Source: Tremella fuciformis
Taxonomy: Eukaryota; Basidiomycota; Tremellomycetes; Tremellales; Tremellaceae
DNA length: 64,000 nucleotides
NCBI GenBank assembly: GCA_032768795.1
Contig: CP136493.1
Location: 1,922,001-1,986,000 of the forward strand
Reading direction: 5' to 3'
The translations under genes were made by a program, and so were the position numbers. Shown here in pieces: positions 45,364-56,999 of the stretch. Position 1 is the stretch's first letter; the number at the start of each line of letters is the position of its first letter. The notes beneath the pieces are model-generated. The model had not been told where the DNA came from, did no database searches, and was given only the letters and a program-made list of their open reading frames with translations.

Positions 45364-47562
45364 ATGACCGACGCCGGGCCGAGCTCTATCTCGCCCACCG
45401 ACCTGGCGGTGTGTCCGCACCTCGCAGAGGTGCTCAATGGGCCAGAGGTATGTCACGGAGATCCTCGAACCAAGGTCTGCCACTTACGATCAGTACTACA
45501 AAGTGCTCCGAAGGTACTCGACAGTCGTACGCTCTGCAGCTGTTCTACAGCGTGCCAAGCGCAGAAAGGTGCGTCATCATCCGTCTCTCCCTGTCGAGGA
45601 TAAGGGCCTCTCAAGCATTGCTCTGCTTATTCGTCGCAGATCGCACCTGCGACGTGCGATACATGCTCTGCACCTCTCACACGACCATGGACATGTCTCA
45701 CCTGTCCGTTTGTCGGCTGCTTGCCAGCTTTTTCAAGGAGAGCCGGTAGCTCAAAGGATTGCCTGGGCGACCATTGGCTGTCTTCTCCCGACTGTCATTT
45801 CGGTGCGTTTAGTCTCAGCTTTTCGAAAGCGGGAAAGCTGACAGTAAAGGTATAGACCCTTCTACCGGCTCGGTGTGGTGTTCCGAATGCAGTGACATCC
45901 ACCATCTCTCGCTGTTCGAGCGCGCGTTTGAGAAGGCCCAATTGGAGGTCGAAGAGGAGAACGACATGTCGCAGGAGGCGTCGGCGCTTGGTCCTGGGCG
46001 CGGAAGGAAGCGGGGCCACTATCACCAGTCCGAGCATCCGCCCGATCCCAGCGGCAGGGTCGTGCCGTGCAGCGGTGCGTCCATCGTCCTTCTAGTCACT
46101 TCAAGCTCAACGGCAGGTCTGCGCCCGCTTCTCAACCTCTCCCAGACCTGCTTCCTTTCGGCCATCCTGCAGGCTTTCCTACACAATCCCCTCCTCAAGG
46201 CGTACTTCCTGAGCGATAAGCATAACCGCCTTATGTGCCCGAATTCGAGAGGTCTCGGTGCGGGGCGCCCGTTTCTTGGCTTGACTGCCGAGTCCGGGCA
46301 GGTGGGGCAGGACAGGGAGAAAGGGTGCATGTGCTGTGAGATGGACAGGGCATTCGAAGAGGTGAGCCAGCCACTGCTACTTTTAGGGCTTCTTGCTCGT
46401 ACGCGATGCTGACTGCAGTTCCACGGAGGTGACAAGAGCCCATTTGGGCCCATCACCATGCTGTACGCAATGTGGCACGCCTCGGCCGAACTCGAGGGCT
46501 ACGGGCAGCAGGGTTGGTGTAGACCACTACTTCGAACAAGACTGACTTCAGATGCTCACTCTTTCTTCCTCGCCGCCCTCGACCAAATACACGCCCATGC
46601 CAAGGGTCAACTGTCGGGATGCAATTGCATTGCTCGTCAGTTGTCGACAGCCTCGTGCCGTAGGGAAACCTGACAGTCAGACCAAACCTTTGCCGGGTCG
46701 CTCTTGTCTACCGTCAAGTGCTCTTCATGTCACACTACCTCAACTACAATCGACCCGATACTGGATATCCAGCTCGACTTCCCCCCGAACGCGGCGCCCA
46801 CAGAGACGCTCAGCCTCACAGGCATGCTGAGGCGGTTCTGTGCGGAAGAGCGGGTAGGCGAGATGGGCAAGGGCTACGACTGTTCGTCTTGCGGAGGCGC
46901 CAAGGGCCTGGTGGGTTCTTTGTGCGCAAGAGAGAATACATTCTGATCTGCAGGGAGCCACGCGAAAGCTGCTCATCAAGAAACTGCCTCCCGTCTTGTC
47001 CTTCCAGCTCAAAGTGAGTCTTCCACCCGCTCAAATGTACCACCGTTGATGTCAGCGCTTCGGGCACCACAACGCCCTCGCGACCAAAGTGGAATCGGCC
47101 GTGCGCTTCCCCTCGGTGCTCGACATGCGCCCGTACACCGAGTCGCACCACGACTCCCACCTGCCCGACAGCCTGTTCCTCTACGACCTCTTCGCCGTCG
47201 TGACACACGAGGGCAAGCTCGACAACGGGCACTACTGGGCCGACGTGCTGAGCGGCGACGAGTGGTGGCACTGCGACGACGACAAGGTCACGCCGACCAC
47301 GCTCGCCGCTGTTCAGGGGCAGAAGGGGTACATGTTGTTCTACTGCAAGCGGACGCTGGCGTACGCCGAGCCACTCAGCAAAACACAGACCACGTCTGTA
47401 CCTGGCTCGGATCGGTCACCTTCGAAAGTCAGTGCCAAGACTGCTGCCAAGGGTCTGCCGACCGCGTCGCCCACTAAGCCGCATGTCCCTGGGCCGGATA
47501 GTCCAGAGGAAGTGCTGCGCAGTGGGAAGAGTGGGCACCCGATACGGGGGATGGAGGTGTAG
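45364..47562 (+). CDS. UBP8: SAGA deubiquitinase UBP8 (USP22-like)
   Basis: Cysteine protease that removes ubiquitin from histone H2B within SAGA. The N-terminal ZnF-UBP domain is seen as VCPHLAEVL, then (after a 46-nt intron) YYKVLRRYSTVVRSAAVL, CDTCSAPLTRPWTCLTCPFVG, and DPSTGSVWCSECSDIHH. The USP domain begins GLRPLLNLSQTCFLSAILQA (catalytic Cys), followed by HNPLLKAYFLSDKHN. Zinc-ribbon CxxC pairs occur at VKCSSCH and YDCSSCGG. LSFQLKRFGHHNA and DNGHYWADVLSGDEWWHCDD carry the catalytic His and Asp. The tail is Ser/Lys/Pro-rich and disordered, longer than in yeast. Many short introns. Start at 45364 (MTDAGPSSISP). Confidence 0.92.
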
Positions 47563-47739
47563 GCTTGGTGCGTTTTGAATTGGCGACGATCTGTAGCATT
47601 CCCCGCCTTGCATGGTGTGGTCCGAGTGTCAGTATTTCTAGTCTAGCATGCAGCAGTATTAGTCTGTACTTGAAAGGTCATCACGTGAGTCCGGTATGCA
47701 GTAAGAAATCCATCTCGATCGTACAAAGCCTACACCACC

Positions 47740-48718
47740 CTACTTGAGGGGCACGCTGCACGTCAGCTGGACTACACCTCAGAAATACCACGAGGAGCTC
47801 ACAATCGCGAGTCCTTCATGTTAGCACCCCGGCCGTGTCCGACGGGCTTGTAGGTGATGGAGAATTCGCCCAGGTAGTGGCCGGTCATCTCGGGCTTGAT
47901 CTCGACCGTCGTGAACGATTTACCGTTCTGCGTGCGTCAGCCGAGCCCAGCCCAAACCGCCTTCCACACCGGTGTGACCGGTGTGTGAAGCGAAGAGAAA
48001 GAAGGGGGACCCACGTAGACGCCGACGACCGAGCCGATCATCTCGGGCATGATGATCATGTCCCGCAGGTGCGTCTTGACCATCGCGGGCTTCTGGTTGG
48101 CCTCTGCCTCGCGCTTGGCCTTGCGCAGCTTCTTGATCAGGCCCATGGGGCGGCGCTTCAGTCCGCGCTGGAACCTCCTGCGCGCGCGGGCGTGGACGAG
48201 CTGCGCATCAGCATCAGCCCAGCCAAACTTCCTCTCGCTCAGACGGGAGCCTCGCTGAGGGGAGCCTCGCTGGAAAGGGGAGCCTCGCTGCGCTCGGCTG
48301 GCTGGCACTCACGTCGATGAACGCCTCGTTGCTGAGGTCGAGGAGCTGGTCGAGCTCGACGCCGCGGTACGAGTACTTTTTGAAAGAGCGGGACGCCTTT
48401 TTGGCGGCGGCCTCTTCGCCGGTGGTAAAGTCGGCCTGGGATCAGTCGTCTCTCCCTCCCTCGTCCGTCCGTCCATCCGTCCATCCAACCATCTCTCCAT
48501 CCCCCCATCCATCTGTTCTCGCCCCTGCTTGCTCCCGGCGACTTTGAGTGAAGTACACCCGCCCGACATCCTGCTTCTGGGGACTGTCCAAGCCCCTCTG
48601 TTCTGTCGAACACCCATCCCAATCTCCTCAACGTCCCACCGCATCCCTTCCATCCCCTCCAGCCATCGAGTGCGATACCGCCCATCGCCTGTCGCCTGTC
48701 GAGCACAAGACTCACCAT
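47740..48718 (-). CDS. RPS15: 40S ribosomal protein uS19 (RPS15)
   Basis: Small-subunit head protein near the decoding site. Exon 1 is the bare ATG (48718-48716), followed at once by GTGAGT; the intron 48436-48715 leads into [20 protein letters not shown]. Then [20 protein letters not shown], an intron, [40 protein letters not shown], an intron, [20 protein letters not shown] and [15 protein letters not shown] last intron splits the Phe codon so that the protein ends SRFVPLK with stop 47742-47740, the family ending; reading through would stop early at SRL. The ATG-only first exon and long 5' intron are usual for fungal ribosomal protein genes. Confidence 0.95.
48245..48290 (+). repeat. Three copies of a 13-nt repeat inside an RPS15 intron
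   Basis: GGGAGCCTCGCTG occurs at 48245-48257, 48260-48272 and 48278-48290, all inside the intron between FID and ARARRR of RPS15. It may be a minisatellite or an intronic regulatory element. Confidence 0.9.
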
Positions 48719-49240
48719 ATTGCTATAGGTTCGGTGACTGGACGCGCAAGAGTCCTGTCAAGATCGAAAGATGAGAAAGAAAGACAGCTAGGATTGAAGG
48801 GTCGCAGCGAAAAGCACGATTTGGTGGGAAGGGCGCCACACCGTCGTCGGCAATTTCGTCCTGTCGGCATTATCTTCCCCACCCACCGAAAGAATATCCC
48901 AAGTGGCATTTTTGCATTATCTCCCGAAATGTCCGTCGCCGTATATAGGGAGAGCACTCGGGATGTTGGCGATGTTCACCCTCGACGCGCAGATAGCTGT
49001 GCTCTCTAACGCCTGCAATCACACAGGGGGTCGAGAAACGGAGCGGGGGCAGAGGAACTTTTACGGCCCGCTATACTCATCGGCTCTCTCTGTCCTGTAC
49101 TGGACATCGAGTGGGAGGGGCGAACGTGCGAGCTCGACATGTCGACAGGAAGGCAGCGCAATACAACACGATGGATGCATCGATGCGATGTGGACTACCT
49201 GGATGCTGATACTGATACTGATACATTGGCTCTGAGGCCC
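48719..49240. other. RPS15 promoter and DPB2 terminator region
   Basis: 522 bp between two minus-strand genes. It should hold the ribosomal-protein promoter. An ACTGATACTGATACATTGG repeat lies near 49209-49229. No gene was recognised. Confidence 0.45.
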
Positions 49241-51377
49241 TCACTCTAGCGACAAGGCGCTGCATGTCAGCACGACTTGTATCTCGCCTGCGAGTGAACT
49301 CACCTCCGCTCGCTCCGCCCCGTGGCAGGGTAATACATCGACCACTCAAACTCCCCACCCCCTTCGCCGCCACTCCCACCCGAGACAAACCGGCCGGGGT
49401 TGAAGACGTGACAACCCTCGTAGGTCAACTCGTACCGCTCATACTTGTCGGCAAGTATAACCGCAGAAGGCATGGGGTATAGACGAAGGGCATGGTCAAA
49501 TTCCCACAGCGTCGGGCGGATGGAGAGGGGTAGAGGGGACAGGTGAACCTGGTCGAGAATCGTCTGCACAAGCTGCCCCTCAGCTCGGCTCATTGCCCGC
49601 ATTCCCAACAACTCACGTATCGCTTCATGTCGGCGCCGTCTTCGTTCTTCACGCCCACCAAATTCCGCATCATGCGACCCATCAAGTCTTCCCGGCAAAT
49701 CACAATCTCCATCCCAAAGTATCGTATGCGACATGGGTCGCTGGCAAAATGCACTCGAGGTAGTCTCGCCTTCATGCGAGACGCAAAGGTGCCGGGTAAA
49801 GGCGGACGAGGTAACGTCAACGAGGACCATGGGTCCAGCGGGCCGGGAACGAAGATGAAATGTGACTGATGAAGCAGAGGAAGGGATACAAGCAGATCAG
49901 TCAAGGCGTTGAAGCCATCTCCTCTATCAGCTCGGTCTTCTTCGACGTGTAAGCTGACGCACTCGTATATCGCTTCAGGCCGCCATCAGTTTCCCAGCCT
50001 TTCTGCGAAAAGTTGCCGCAAAAGACAAATGCCATGGGTCGGAACTCGACCGACTCGGCGTACCCCTCAAGCATCCTTCTCAGAGCTGGCAGTGTCTTGG
50101 GGTGATCTAGCCATACGTCGGATAGCACCACAAAAGAGACTTGTGTATTGGCAGCTACTGTGGGGAGGTATTTTTGCTGATTGTCAGCAGCACTTAGGGC
50201 GATCAGCTCTGTCTCACCTCGTCCTTCAGGGACATGGCCCCTCCGCCGAGAAAGTCTACATGCCCATGCAGGCCCCTATCTCGTGAGCCCTGTTCGGTGC
50301 TCGGCTATCGTACTCACCTCGCCACGTCCCGTTTCTCGCTGGGCGGATGACCCATGGCCAGCACTCGTATGGTCTCGTCCACTGTATACTCTCCCTCGAT
50401 CAGGACCATGCAGCCTTCAGTGAAAAGACCCTCTCCTGGCACCTGAAGATCAGCTGTGTGCCCCTCTCCGGTTATCCAACTGACCGCGTCCTCCATGTCT
50501 AACCGCACACGCCCCTCGCCGTCCTCGAGACACAACTTGCCTTCCGGATCTCTCGACAACATCCCGAAAAGCAGGAACAGTTGCCCAGCTCTTCCAAGCA
50601 GATTCCGTGTCGAAGTGAGCTTGAGATAGTTGGCTCGGTCGTGACCTCCAATTGCAGGAGGTGTGAAGTTCTCGTTGCGCAGAACAATCTAGGAGTCAGC
50701 TACACAATACGTCCCTAGGGCAGCTGACCTCTTTGATGATTCCCCATCTCTCTCTGAGAAAAGCGGCTTTGCTGGGCGCCTGACCGCCTAGCGACGGCTT
50801 GGTCTTGGATCTGTCCATCAGCTTCGCTTCACACTGTGTCGGAAAACTGACGTCGTGAATCCCCCTCGGACGGCATCGAAGCGCACAGCGGGCATGTCGA
50901 AAGCATCTACCACCGAGAAGTGCGCATCGATGTTGATCTCGCTCGGGTCGAGCATATCGTCATCATCGTTGGTCTAGTTGTGAGCTTCTCCAACCTCGAA
51001 TCGAGCAAGCTCACGCCGAGTTGCAGGATCTCGTATGCTCGTTTCAACCCAGACAGAGAGACGAGCGAGGACGAGTCTAGGTGTCAGCTGGGACCATAGC
51101 CGACATTTGGCAGCTGACCTTCTCCCTTGAGATACTCTCTCGCCCAAAGTTCCAGGCCCGTCGCCCATTCTGTCTCAGGTATCTCATTCTTTGCGTCAGC
51201 TGGACCCGCGCAGTCGGTTAGCTCACTCGCCTCCTGCAGGACTTGCTCGATGTACTGCAGCGCCGCTGCCGGCAGCGTCAGCGAATGCTTGGTCGAGAAG
51301 ACCTGTCCATCAGCTAGTGAGATCGAGCGATCCAGGCAGCTGACCTTGACGATGGCCGCTCTCAGCTTGTTTGCCAT
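49241..51377 (-). CDS. DPB2: DNA polymerase epsilon subunit B (DPB2)
   Basis: Essential non-catalytic subunit of the leading-strand polymerase. The N-terminal helical domain starts [12 protein letters not shown] and, after an intron, [20 protein letters not shown]. The OB region includes [20 protein letters not shown]. The inactive calcineurin-like phosphoesterase domain shows [66 protein letters not shown] and [14 protein letters not shown]. The C-terminal part reads [20 protein letters not shown] and [14 protein letters not shown], typical for the family. A late intron (GTGAGT in RSER) gives the end SALSLE at 49241; without it a stop falls at 49300. Many short introns. Confidence 0.9.
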
Positions 51378-51479
51378 CCTCGCTGATGCAAATCGTAGAA
51401 GATCCAGAGCAAGGGAGAGAAGAAAGTCGCGTCCACTGACAACGACCTCCACCGCCTGACGCGAAGTCACTATCGGAAC

Positions 51480-52260
51480 TAGGCGCATCAATCACCGATA
51501 GTCAGACATGATCTGAATAGGCATGCGATGAGGAGGGACCTGCTCCCAGTCTCTCCTTGTCAGCGTAGCTCTTACGGGGCGAATTTCTGCGGGTGTCCCT
51601 GGAACGAAAACGGTAAATGGGGGAATTAAATAAGAAAATTCCGGCCATTCTGATTTCATCAGCACAATCCTAATATGCATTGTGTCCTTGCCAAATTGCC
51701 TTTCATCAGAGAATAAAGATCTATGCATGAGGCTGATGCATGGAATGATCTCTGTAGCAGAACCAATCGCCTACATAGCTACTGCCATACCCTGCCCTAT
51801 CATTGCACCAAAATGGTTACAATAGCGCAAGTCTGACAAGACTGCAATAGGCTTGCCAGGTGGCAGCTGTGACATAGCCCCTGTGACCAGCTTGGCATGC
51901 CTATGATCATCTGATCAGCCTAGCATGCCCAACAAGCACTTGCGCATCTCTTGATGAAGTGCTTTAGCTTGCAACTAATCAATGTTCTACAGTACATCCG
52001 GCTTTGCCGGATGCTTGACCCGTAAGGGCTGCGATGGCTGCGCCGCTAGGCGCAAGGGGGGGTCTTGGGGGGGTGTCCCACCCCCCCATGTCTAACGGAA
52101 CCAAAGAACAAGGAATTGCATTAGGTTTTCCAAATTGCCTGAGAACCAATAACTTGAATACCTGATTAGAAATTCAGAGCTAAAAAAGAATTGAAATAAC
52201 GAGCTACGCCCTATCGCGCACTTTCCTGCACGATCTACCTAGTTCGTCCAAGTTAGATGA
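51480..52260. repeat. AT-richer island with three hairpins, possible transposon or organelle-like remnant
   Basis: Between DPB2 and the NOT gene the sequence becomes visibly poorer in GC. No gene was recognised in it. Perfect hairpins: CATCCGGC-TTT-GCCGGATG (51995-52013), TGCGCC-GCTA-GGCGCA (52039-52054), and a 9-bp stem GGGGGGGTG/CACCCCCCC (52067-52087). An 11-nt direct repeat CCAAATTGCCT lies at 51691-51701 and 52130-52140. Clustered GC-rich hairpins in AT-rich DNA suggest an inserted repeat or organelle-derived DNA; no terminal repeat or target duplication could be fixed. Confidence 0.6.
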
Positions 52261-52313
52261 GAGCAACGTCGAAGACCTTTGTTGTGATCACTTTGAGCTG
52301 ATACATCGTCAAG

Positions 52314-54684
52314 ATGGCCTTGCGAAAGCTGCAGGGTGAGTCTCTTTTGGACATGGTGGAGCCAAGCTGAACCGATCTCTCTTTCTGCTGCTACATCACC
52401 TCATCCACCACATGACTGCTCGCCGCTCTCAACGCTCGGTCCCCCTCTGCTCGGCATCCCTCTCCTCGCCAACCGCCCCATGCTCCTCTCGCTCTGCCTT
52501 CTGCTGTCATCTCCTGATCCGTTTGGATTGTAGCCGAGATCGACAAGACGCTCAAGACGGTCAGTCAGGGTGTCGAGGCGTTCGATTCGACGTTCGAGAA
52601 ACTGAACCATGCGTCCAACTCTACCCAGAAGGACAAGCTGGAGAATGACCTCAAGACGCAGATCAAGAAGCTGCAGCGGATGCGGGACCAGATCAAGGTG
52701 TGGCTCGGGAGCTCGGACATCAAGGACAAGTCGGCCCTGCTGGACAACCGCAAATTGATCGAGACGGTCAGTGCTCCTCTATACCGGCACGTAAGGCTGA
52801 CCGGCAGCAAATGGAGCGCTTCAAGGCGCTGGAGAAGGAGATGAAGATGAAGGCTTTCTCGAAGGAGGGGCTCATCGCGCAGTCGAGACTGGACCCCGCG
52901 GAGAAGGCCAAGCGGGAGATGATCGACTGGATAGGCAACACGACCGACGAGCTCTCGCGGCAGATCGAGGCGACCGAGGCCGAGGCCGAGACGCTGCAGA
53001 CGGGCAAGAAGAAGAACAAGGCCGCCGGGGATAAGCTGCACGGCCTGGAGGAGCTCAACGAGCGCCGGCAGTGGCATATCGGCCGGCTCGAGGTCGTGCA
53101 GCGCATGCTGGAGAACGGGCAGCTGAACACGGACCAGGTCGAGGTCATCCAGGAGGACGTCAAGTACTTTGTCGAATCCAATTCGGTCAGCAGTTGTGTT
53201 TTTGCGATTGTGTACATGGCTTACACTGCAGGAGGAGGATTTTGACTACGATACTGGAATCTACGACGAGCTCAACCTGCAAGAAGAGGAAGACTACCTC
53301 CAGGGCGACTTCTCCCACAACGACGACCTGTCCAATCTCGACTCGGTATCGGTGCTCGACTCTGCAGACGTGCCGAAAACGCCCGCAAAGGAGGAGAAGG
53401 AGAGAAAGTCGACACCGGCAAAACAGGCGCCTCCATCAACCACGGACGAGACTCCGCCCAGTCCGGTCCTATCGAAGAAGACTATCTCGAGAAAGACCAC
53501 ACTGGACAGCACGAAGGCCGAACCTGTCAAGCTGCCTGCGAAATCGGCAGAAGCAGCACCGCCCGTCCCGCCTCTCCCCGCAGCCGCCGCCACGGCTCCT
53601 ACGCCCAAAGCGACAGCCCTACCTCCCATCCGATATGCCGCCGCCGCCGCTGCCGCCGTCGCTCCAGCAGCTTCGTCGTCTTCTCTGCCAACGGTACCTG
53701 CGCCTGCAGCATCGTCGGCAACTGTCATGTCGCCCGAACCTGCAACGCCGGCCAAGCCTGTGGAAAGCCACGCGGCCGTCGAAAGCGCACCAGTGCTCGA
53801 GACACAGAAGTCGCCATCGCCCCACACCGCCAGCCCTGCAGCATTCACTAGTGCACTTCAGGCAGAGTCGTCGGCATCACCCCCCGCCGCTGCTCCGGCG
53901 CCCGCCCAGACGAACGGACATGCTCCTCCACCTCCACCTGGCATTCCTGTCGCCCGATCGCCCGCCCCCGGTCAATCTGCACCATCCCAGTCGGTCCTCT
54001 CGCCGTCGACAAACGGCATCCCACTTCAGGCGTACCCGCAACAGGGCGAATCTTCCCGTGCGGCATCGGCCATCTCCGCGCCTAGCCCGGCACAACAACA
54101 AGGGGTGATGGGCAACCTCATGCAGAGCTTCGACATGGCCAAGGAGCTCTCACAACAGCGCGCAAACGACGTCAACGAGCTGCACTCGGCGTTGGATCAG
54201 AGCTTTGCAAACGTGCCACATCAAACGGATGCCGAGCCGTGAGTATCTAAGTACATGAAGAATTATGCTGAAGTGGCAGGCCGCGGTACTACCATCCGCA
54301 AAATCCTATACGGACGCCGTCGTATTATCCCCAAACGCGCCTACCGGTCTTCGACGACAAGACGCACATCAGCCGGCTGGACCAGGACGTATTGTTTTAC
54401 ATTTTCTACTATATGACCGGCACGTACGAGCAGTGAGCATCTCGTTAATTTGGGATCTGGTGGTCGGCTGATCATGAAGATGGCTGGCGGCGCAAGAGCT
54501 CAAGGCCCAGTCGTGGCGGTTCCACAAACAGTACTTGACGTGGTTCCAGCGGGCGTACAACCCCCAAGCGATCACGGAGGATTACGAGCAGGGCGGGTAT
54601 GTGTACTTTGATTGGGAGAACAGTTGGTGTCAGCGCAAAAAGAGCGATTTCAGGTTTGAGTACCGGTGGTTGTCGGATCACTAG
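52314..54684 (+). CDS. NOT3: CCR4-NOT complex subunit NOT3/NOT5
   Basis: Scaffold subunit of the deadenylase complex that shortens mRNA poly(A) tails. Exon 1 encodes MALRKLQ; a 200-nt intron follows and leads to [20 protein letters not shown], the Not3 N-terminal coiled coil ([76 protein letters not shown]). A long Ala/Pro/Ser-rich linker follows. The C-terminal NOT box domain is seen as [20 protein letters not shown], then (after an intron) [40 protein letters not shown] and [10 protein letters not shown]. Start ATG at 52314, stop TAG at 54682-54684. Complete. Confidence 0.95.
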
Positions 54685-55930
54685 CGAGCCCCGGGGTGAT
54701 AGCCGGAGGATGCATGTGTGGTCGCAATAGGTAGAAGGGGGTCATGTTTCATGTTGGGGTGTAAATCTCCGGGGTGATGGGGGCGGTGATGATCACTCCG
54801 ACTGCGATCAGCACGCATTTTATCGCACGCTTCTCGTCGTTGTCCACCTTTGGGGGGCTGTCTCTCTCTCCTTGTCGATGCTGCTTGAAAAAGGGAAGTT
54901 GTCGAGCGCGAGACGCAAAAACCACAGCACCCAGGATTCGCACGTGGTCCCCCACCGTGCTACTAACTGGGCGATAATCGATTTAGCTTCCCAGAGCGGA
55001 CGGGATGGGGCGTTTTTCGATTTCTATGGCCGTGGATGTCAAGCACGGGCAAAACAAGGTTTATAAACGACAGAAGGGGGATAATGGAAACATGAGGTCC
55101 TCGAGAAGCAGATTCCGCCTCGTGAGAACACTTCTACGCCCAACTTGCAAGGGACAGTAGACAATAGATCCGTCTGGTCTGCAGAAGACCCTTTCGATCT
55201 TCACGACCAGCACGCGCCCGTATTTGAGCCCGGCATCGACCTTGCTACAATACGGATCGCGCTACGCCCGGCTGGTCTGCACTGCGCTGGGAAGATTGTC
55301 GTGAAACAGGACGGCGCTCATTCATTCGAATCGACACCGATCCGCGACCCGCAGCAAGCCGAGATACTGACCCTCCTGTGATCACTTGATGATTCATGCT
55401 CACGAGCCGAATAAGCTCTCTTGCTGCCATTCCAGAGGTCCTTTGGTGTACTTACCGCTGCAATACCATGCTCGACACCGCTGGTCGGACGTCGGTCACG
55501 ATACTAGGAGTAGGTATGGCGAGAAGACCCGAGCCGCACAGTTGTATCATCGAGTCGAGAGGGGGAGGGTACTGCGCTGAGTTGGCCTCGCCGCCCCCGC
55601 TTCGCCCCAGTTGCCCAGACGACGAGCACGCTAAGCGCCCATTCTCACTTGGGATTTGGGGATGCACTGCCGATCTCTTCCCGCTCGTTCCCAGCCATCT
55701 GGAAGGCTCTGCGTCAAATTGAGGTACCGACCGGCATCCCCTTTCCCAGCATCACCCTTCCCACCCTCATCACGAGGCACACACACACATCTATGGACCT
55801 AAAAGGGCGCACGTACGGCCGACGGTCGGCCGCGGCTGGAGCTGCATGGCCACTCCAGCAGAGGAAAGCGCTTGGCATGCCTCTCCCCACCCGCCCAACT
55901 CTACTCTCACGCGTCGCCGATCTCTTTTAG
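54685..55930. other. Gene-free region, left part of a 2.3 kb gap
   Basis: No reading frame longer than about 110 codons, none with recognisable sequence, and no convincing spliced gene on either strand. The stretch 55140-55500 reads somewhat protein-like in short frames (RISSLAAIPEVLWCTYRCN, plus strand) but has no start-to-stop model. It may be a decayed gene or an untranslated transcript. Confidence 0.5.
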
Positions 55931-56999
55931 CTCTGCGCTATCTGACCTGCACTGATCTCCCACGCCCCTCACCCCCACGCTCTCACCCGAGCGCGACGCC
56001 GACAAGCAGGACGGTGACTAACTCGACGACCGACCGACATCACTCCCTGACGACAGACACGCTCGCACCTTGACTCCAATTAGTGTCCAGACCACTCACT
56101 TCGCTCCGCCGACGTGCGCACGTCCTTTATCCCTCCCACCCCGGCTGACTACCCGAACACTGAACACTGTGATGAGTCTGATGTCGCGTCCGTGTGGATC
56201 TCAGGGTCATTCCCCTTGGACTGACCGAGCGAGCGAGCAACAAACCTACCTCTGCGGTCCGAGCGTTGGCGACCTGACCGATTCATATTCATATCCATAT
56301 GTGCATCATCATCACTTAATGACACTCCGAGTGACCGGCACATGGTGCACCGCGATCCAGGTATCGGTCGCATCACCCGTATATAACATACTCATATTCC
56401 CTCGCCGCCGATCCACCCCCCGCCGTCGTTCTCTTTTCTTCTCTCAACACCGAGACAGACACACACACAGCGCAACACCCACACCTACACCGTTCAACTT
56501 GCTTCTTCCACCACGCCTCTTTGTCCCCGGCGACTCGCCGCCCTCCTCACCCTCACCCTCTTCTCTCCCCACCACCCGTGCTGACCATCCGCCCGCTCCG
56601 ACGCTCCCGTGACCGCCCGCGTGCGACCGATATCACCCCTCGATAGCGGTACCAGCCGATCCGTCCCCGCCCCCACTCCTTCTTCTCTCCACTATCACAC
56701 CTTCTAGCGTCTTGTGTCTTGGGCAACCACCGCCTCGCCTCGCCTCGCCTCATCTCGATTCGAGTCGCTTCTTTCTCCAGTCGGATAGCATAGCTTAGCT
56801 TACTCTCTCTCTCTCGTCAGCCACAGCCCAAGCCTCGCTTCGACCTGCTTCGCTTGACTCGATCTTGCCTCGGCTGCACAACACCACACGGTACCACAGC
56901 GTCCAGCTTCCTATTGTGAGCGACGCCTCGTCTATATATCTGCCCGTCGCTCACGCTTAAGACCATCAGCTAGCCAACTGCATCGCAGGATACTTCGGG
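55931..56999 (+). promoter_or_regulatory. Long pyrimidine-rich leader upstream of the CCCH gene
   Basis: About 1 kb of strongly C/T-biased plus-strand sequence, with (CGCCT)4 at 56731-56750 and a CT run at 56803-56815. It contains a possible 5'-UTR intron (GTGAGC donor at 56916, CAG acceptor at 56988) that would end 11 nt before the start codon. Such leaders are common for fungal regulatory genes. Confidence 0.45.
56731..56750 (+). repeat. (CGCCT)4 microsatellite
   Basis: Four perfect copies of CGCCT in the pyrimidine-rich leader. Confidence 0.9.

Noticed and set aside
45437..45841. Alternative UBP8 start at the MGQRYVTEI frame
   Set aside because: It lacks the CPH of the ZnF-UBP domain; the start at 45364 plus a 46-nt intron restores the zinc-finger order.
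51995..52013. Hairpin as an intrinsic bacterial-type terminator
   Set aside because: The gene structure is eukaryotic, and no U-tract or bacterial gene is nearby.
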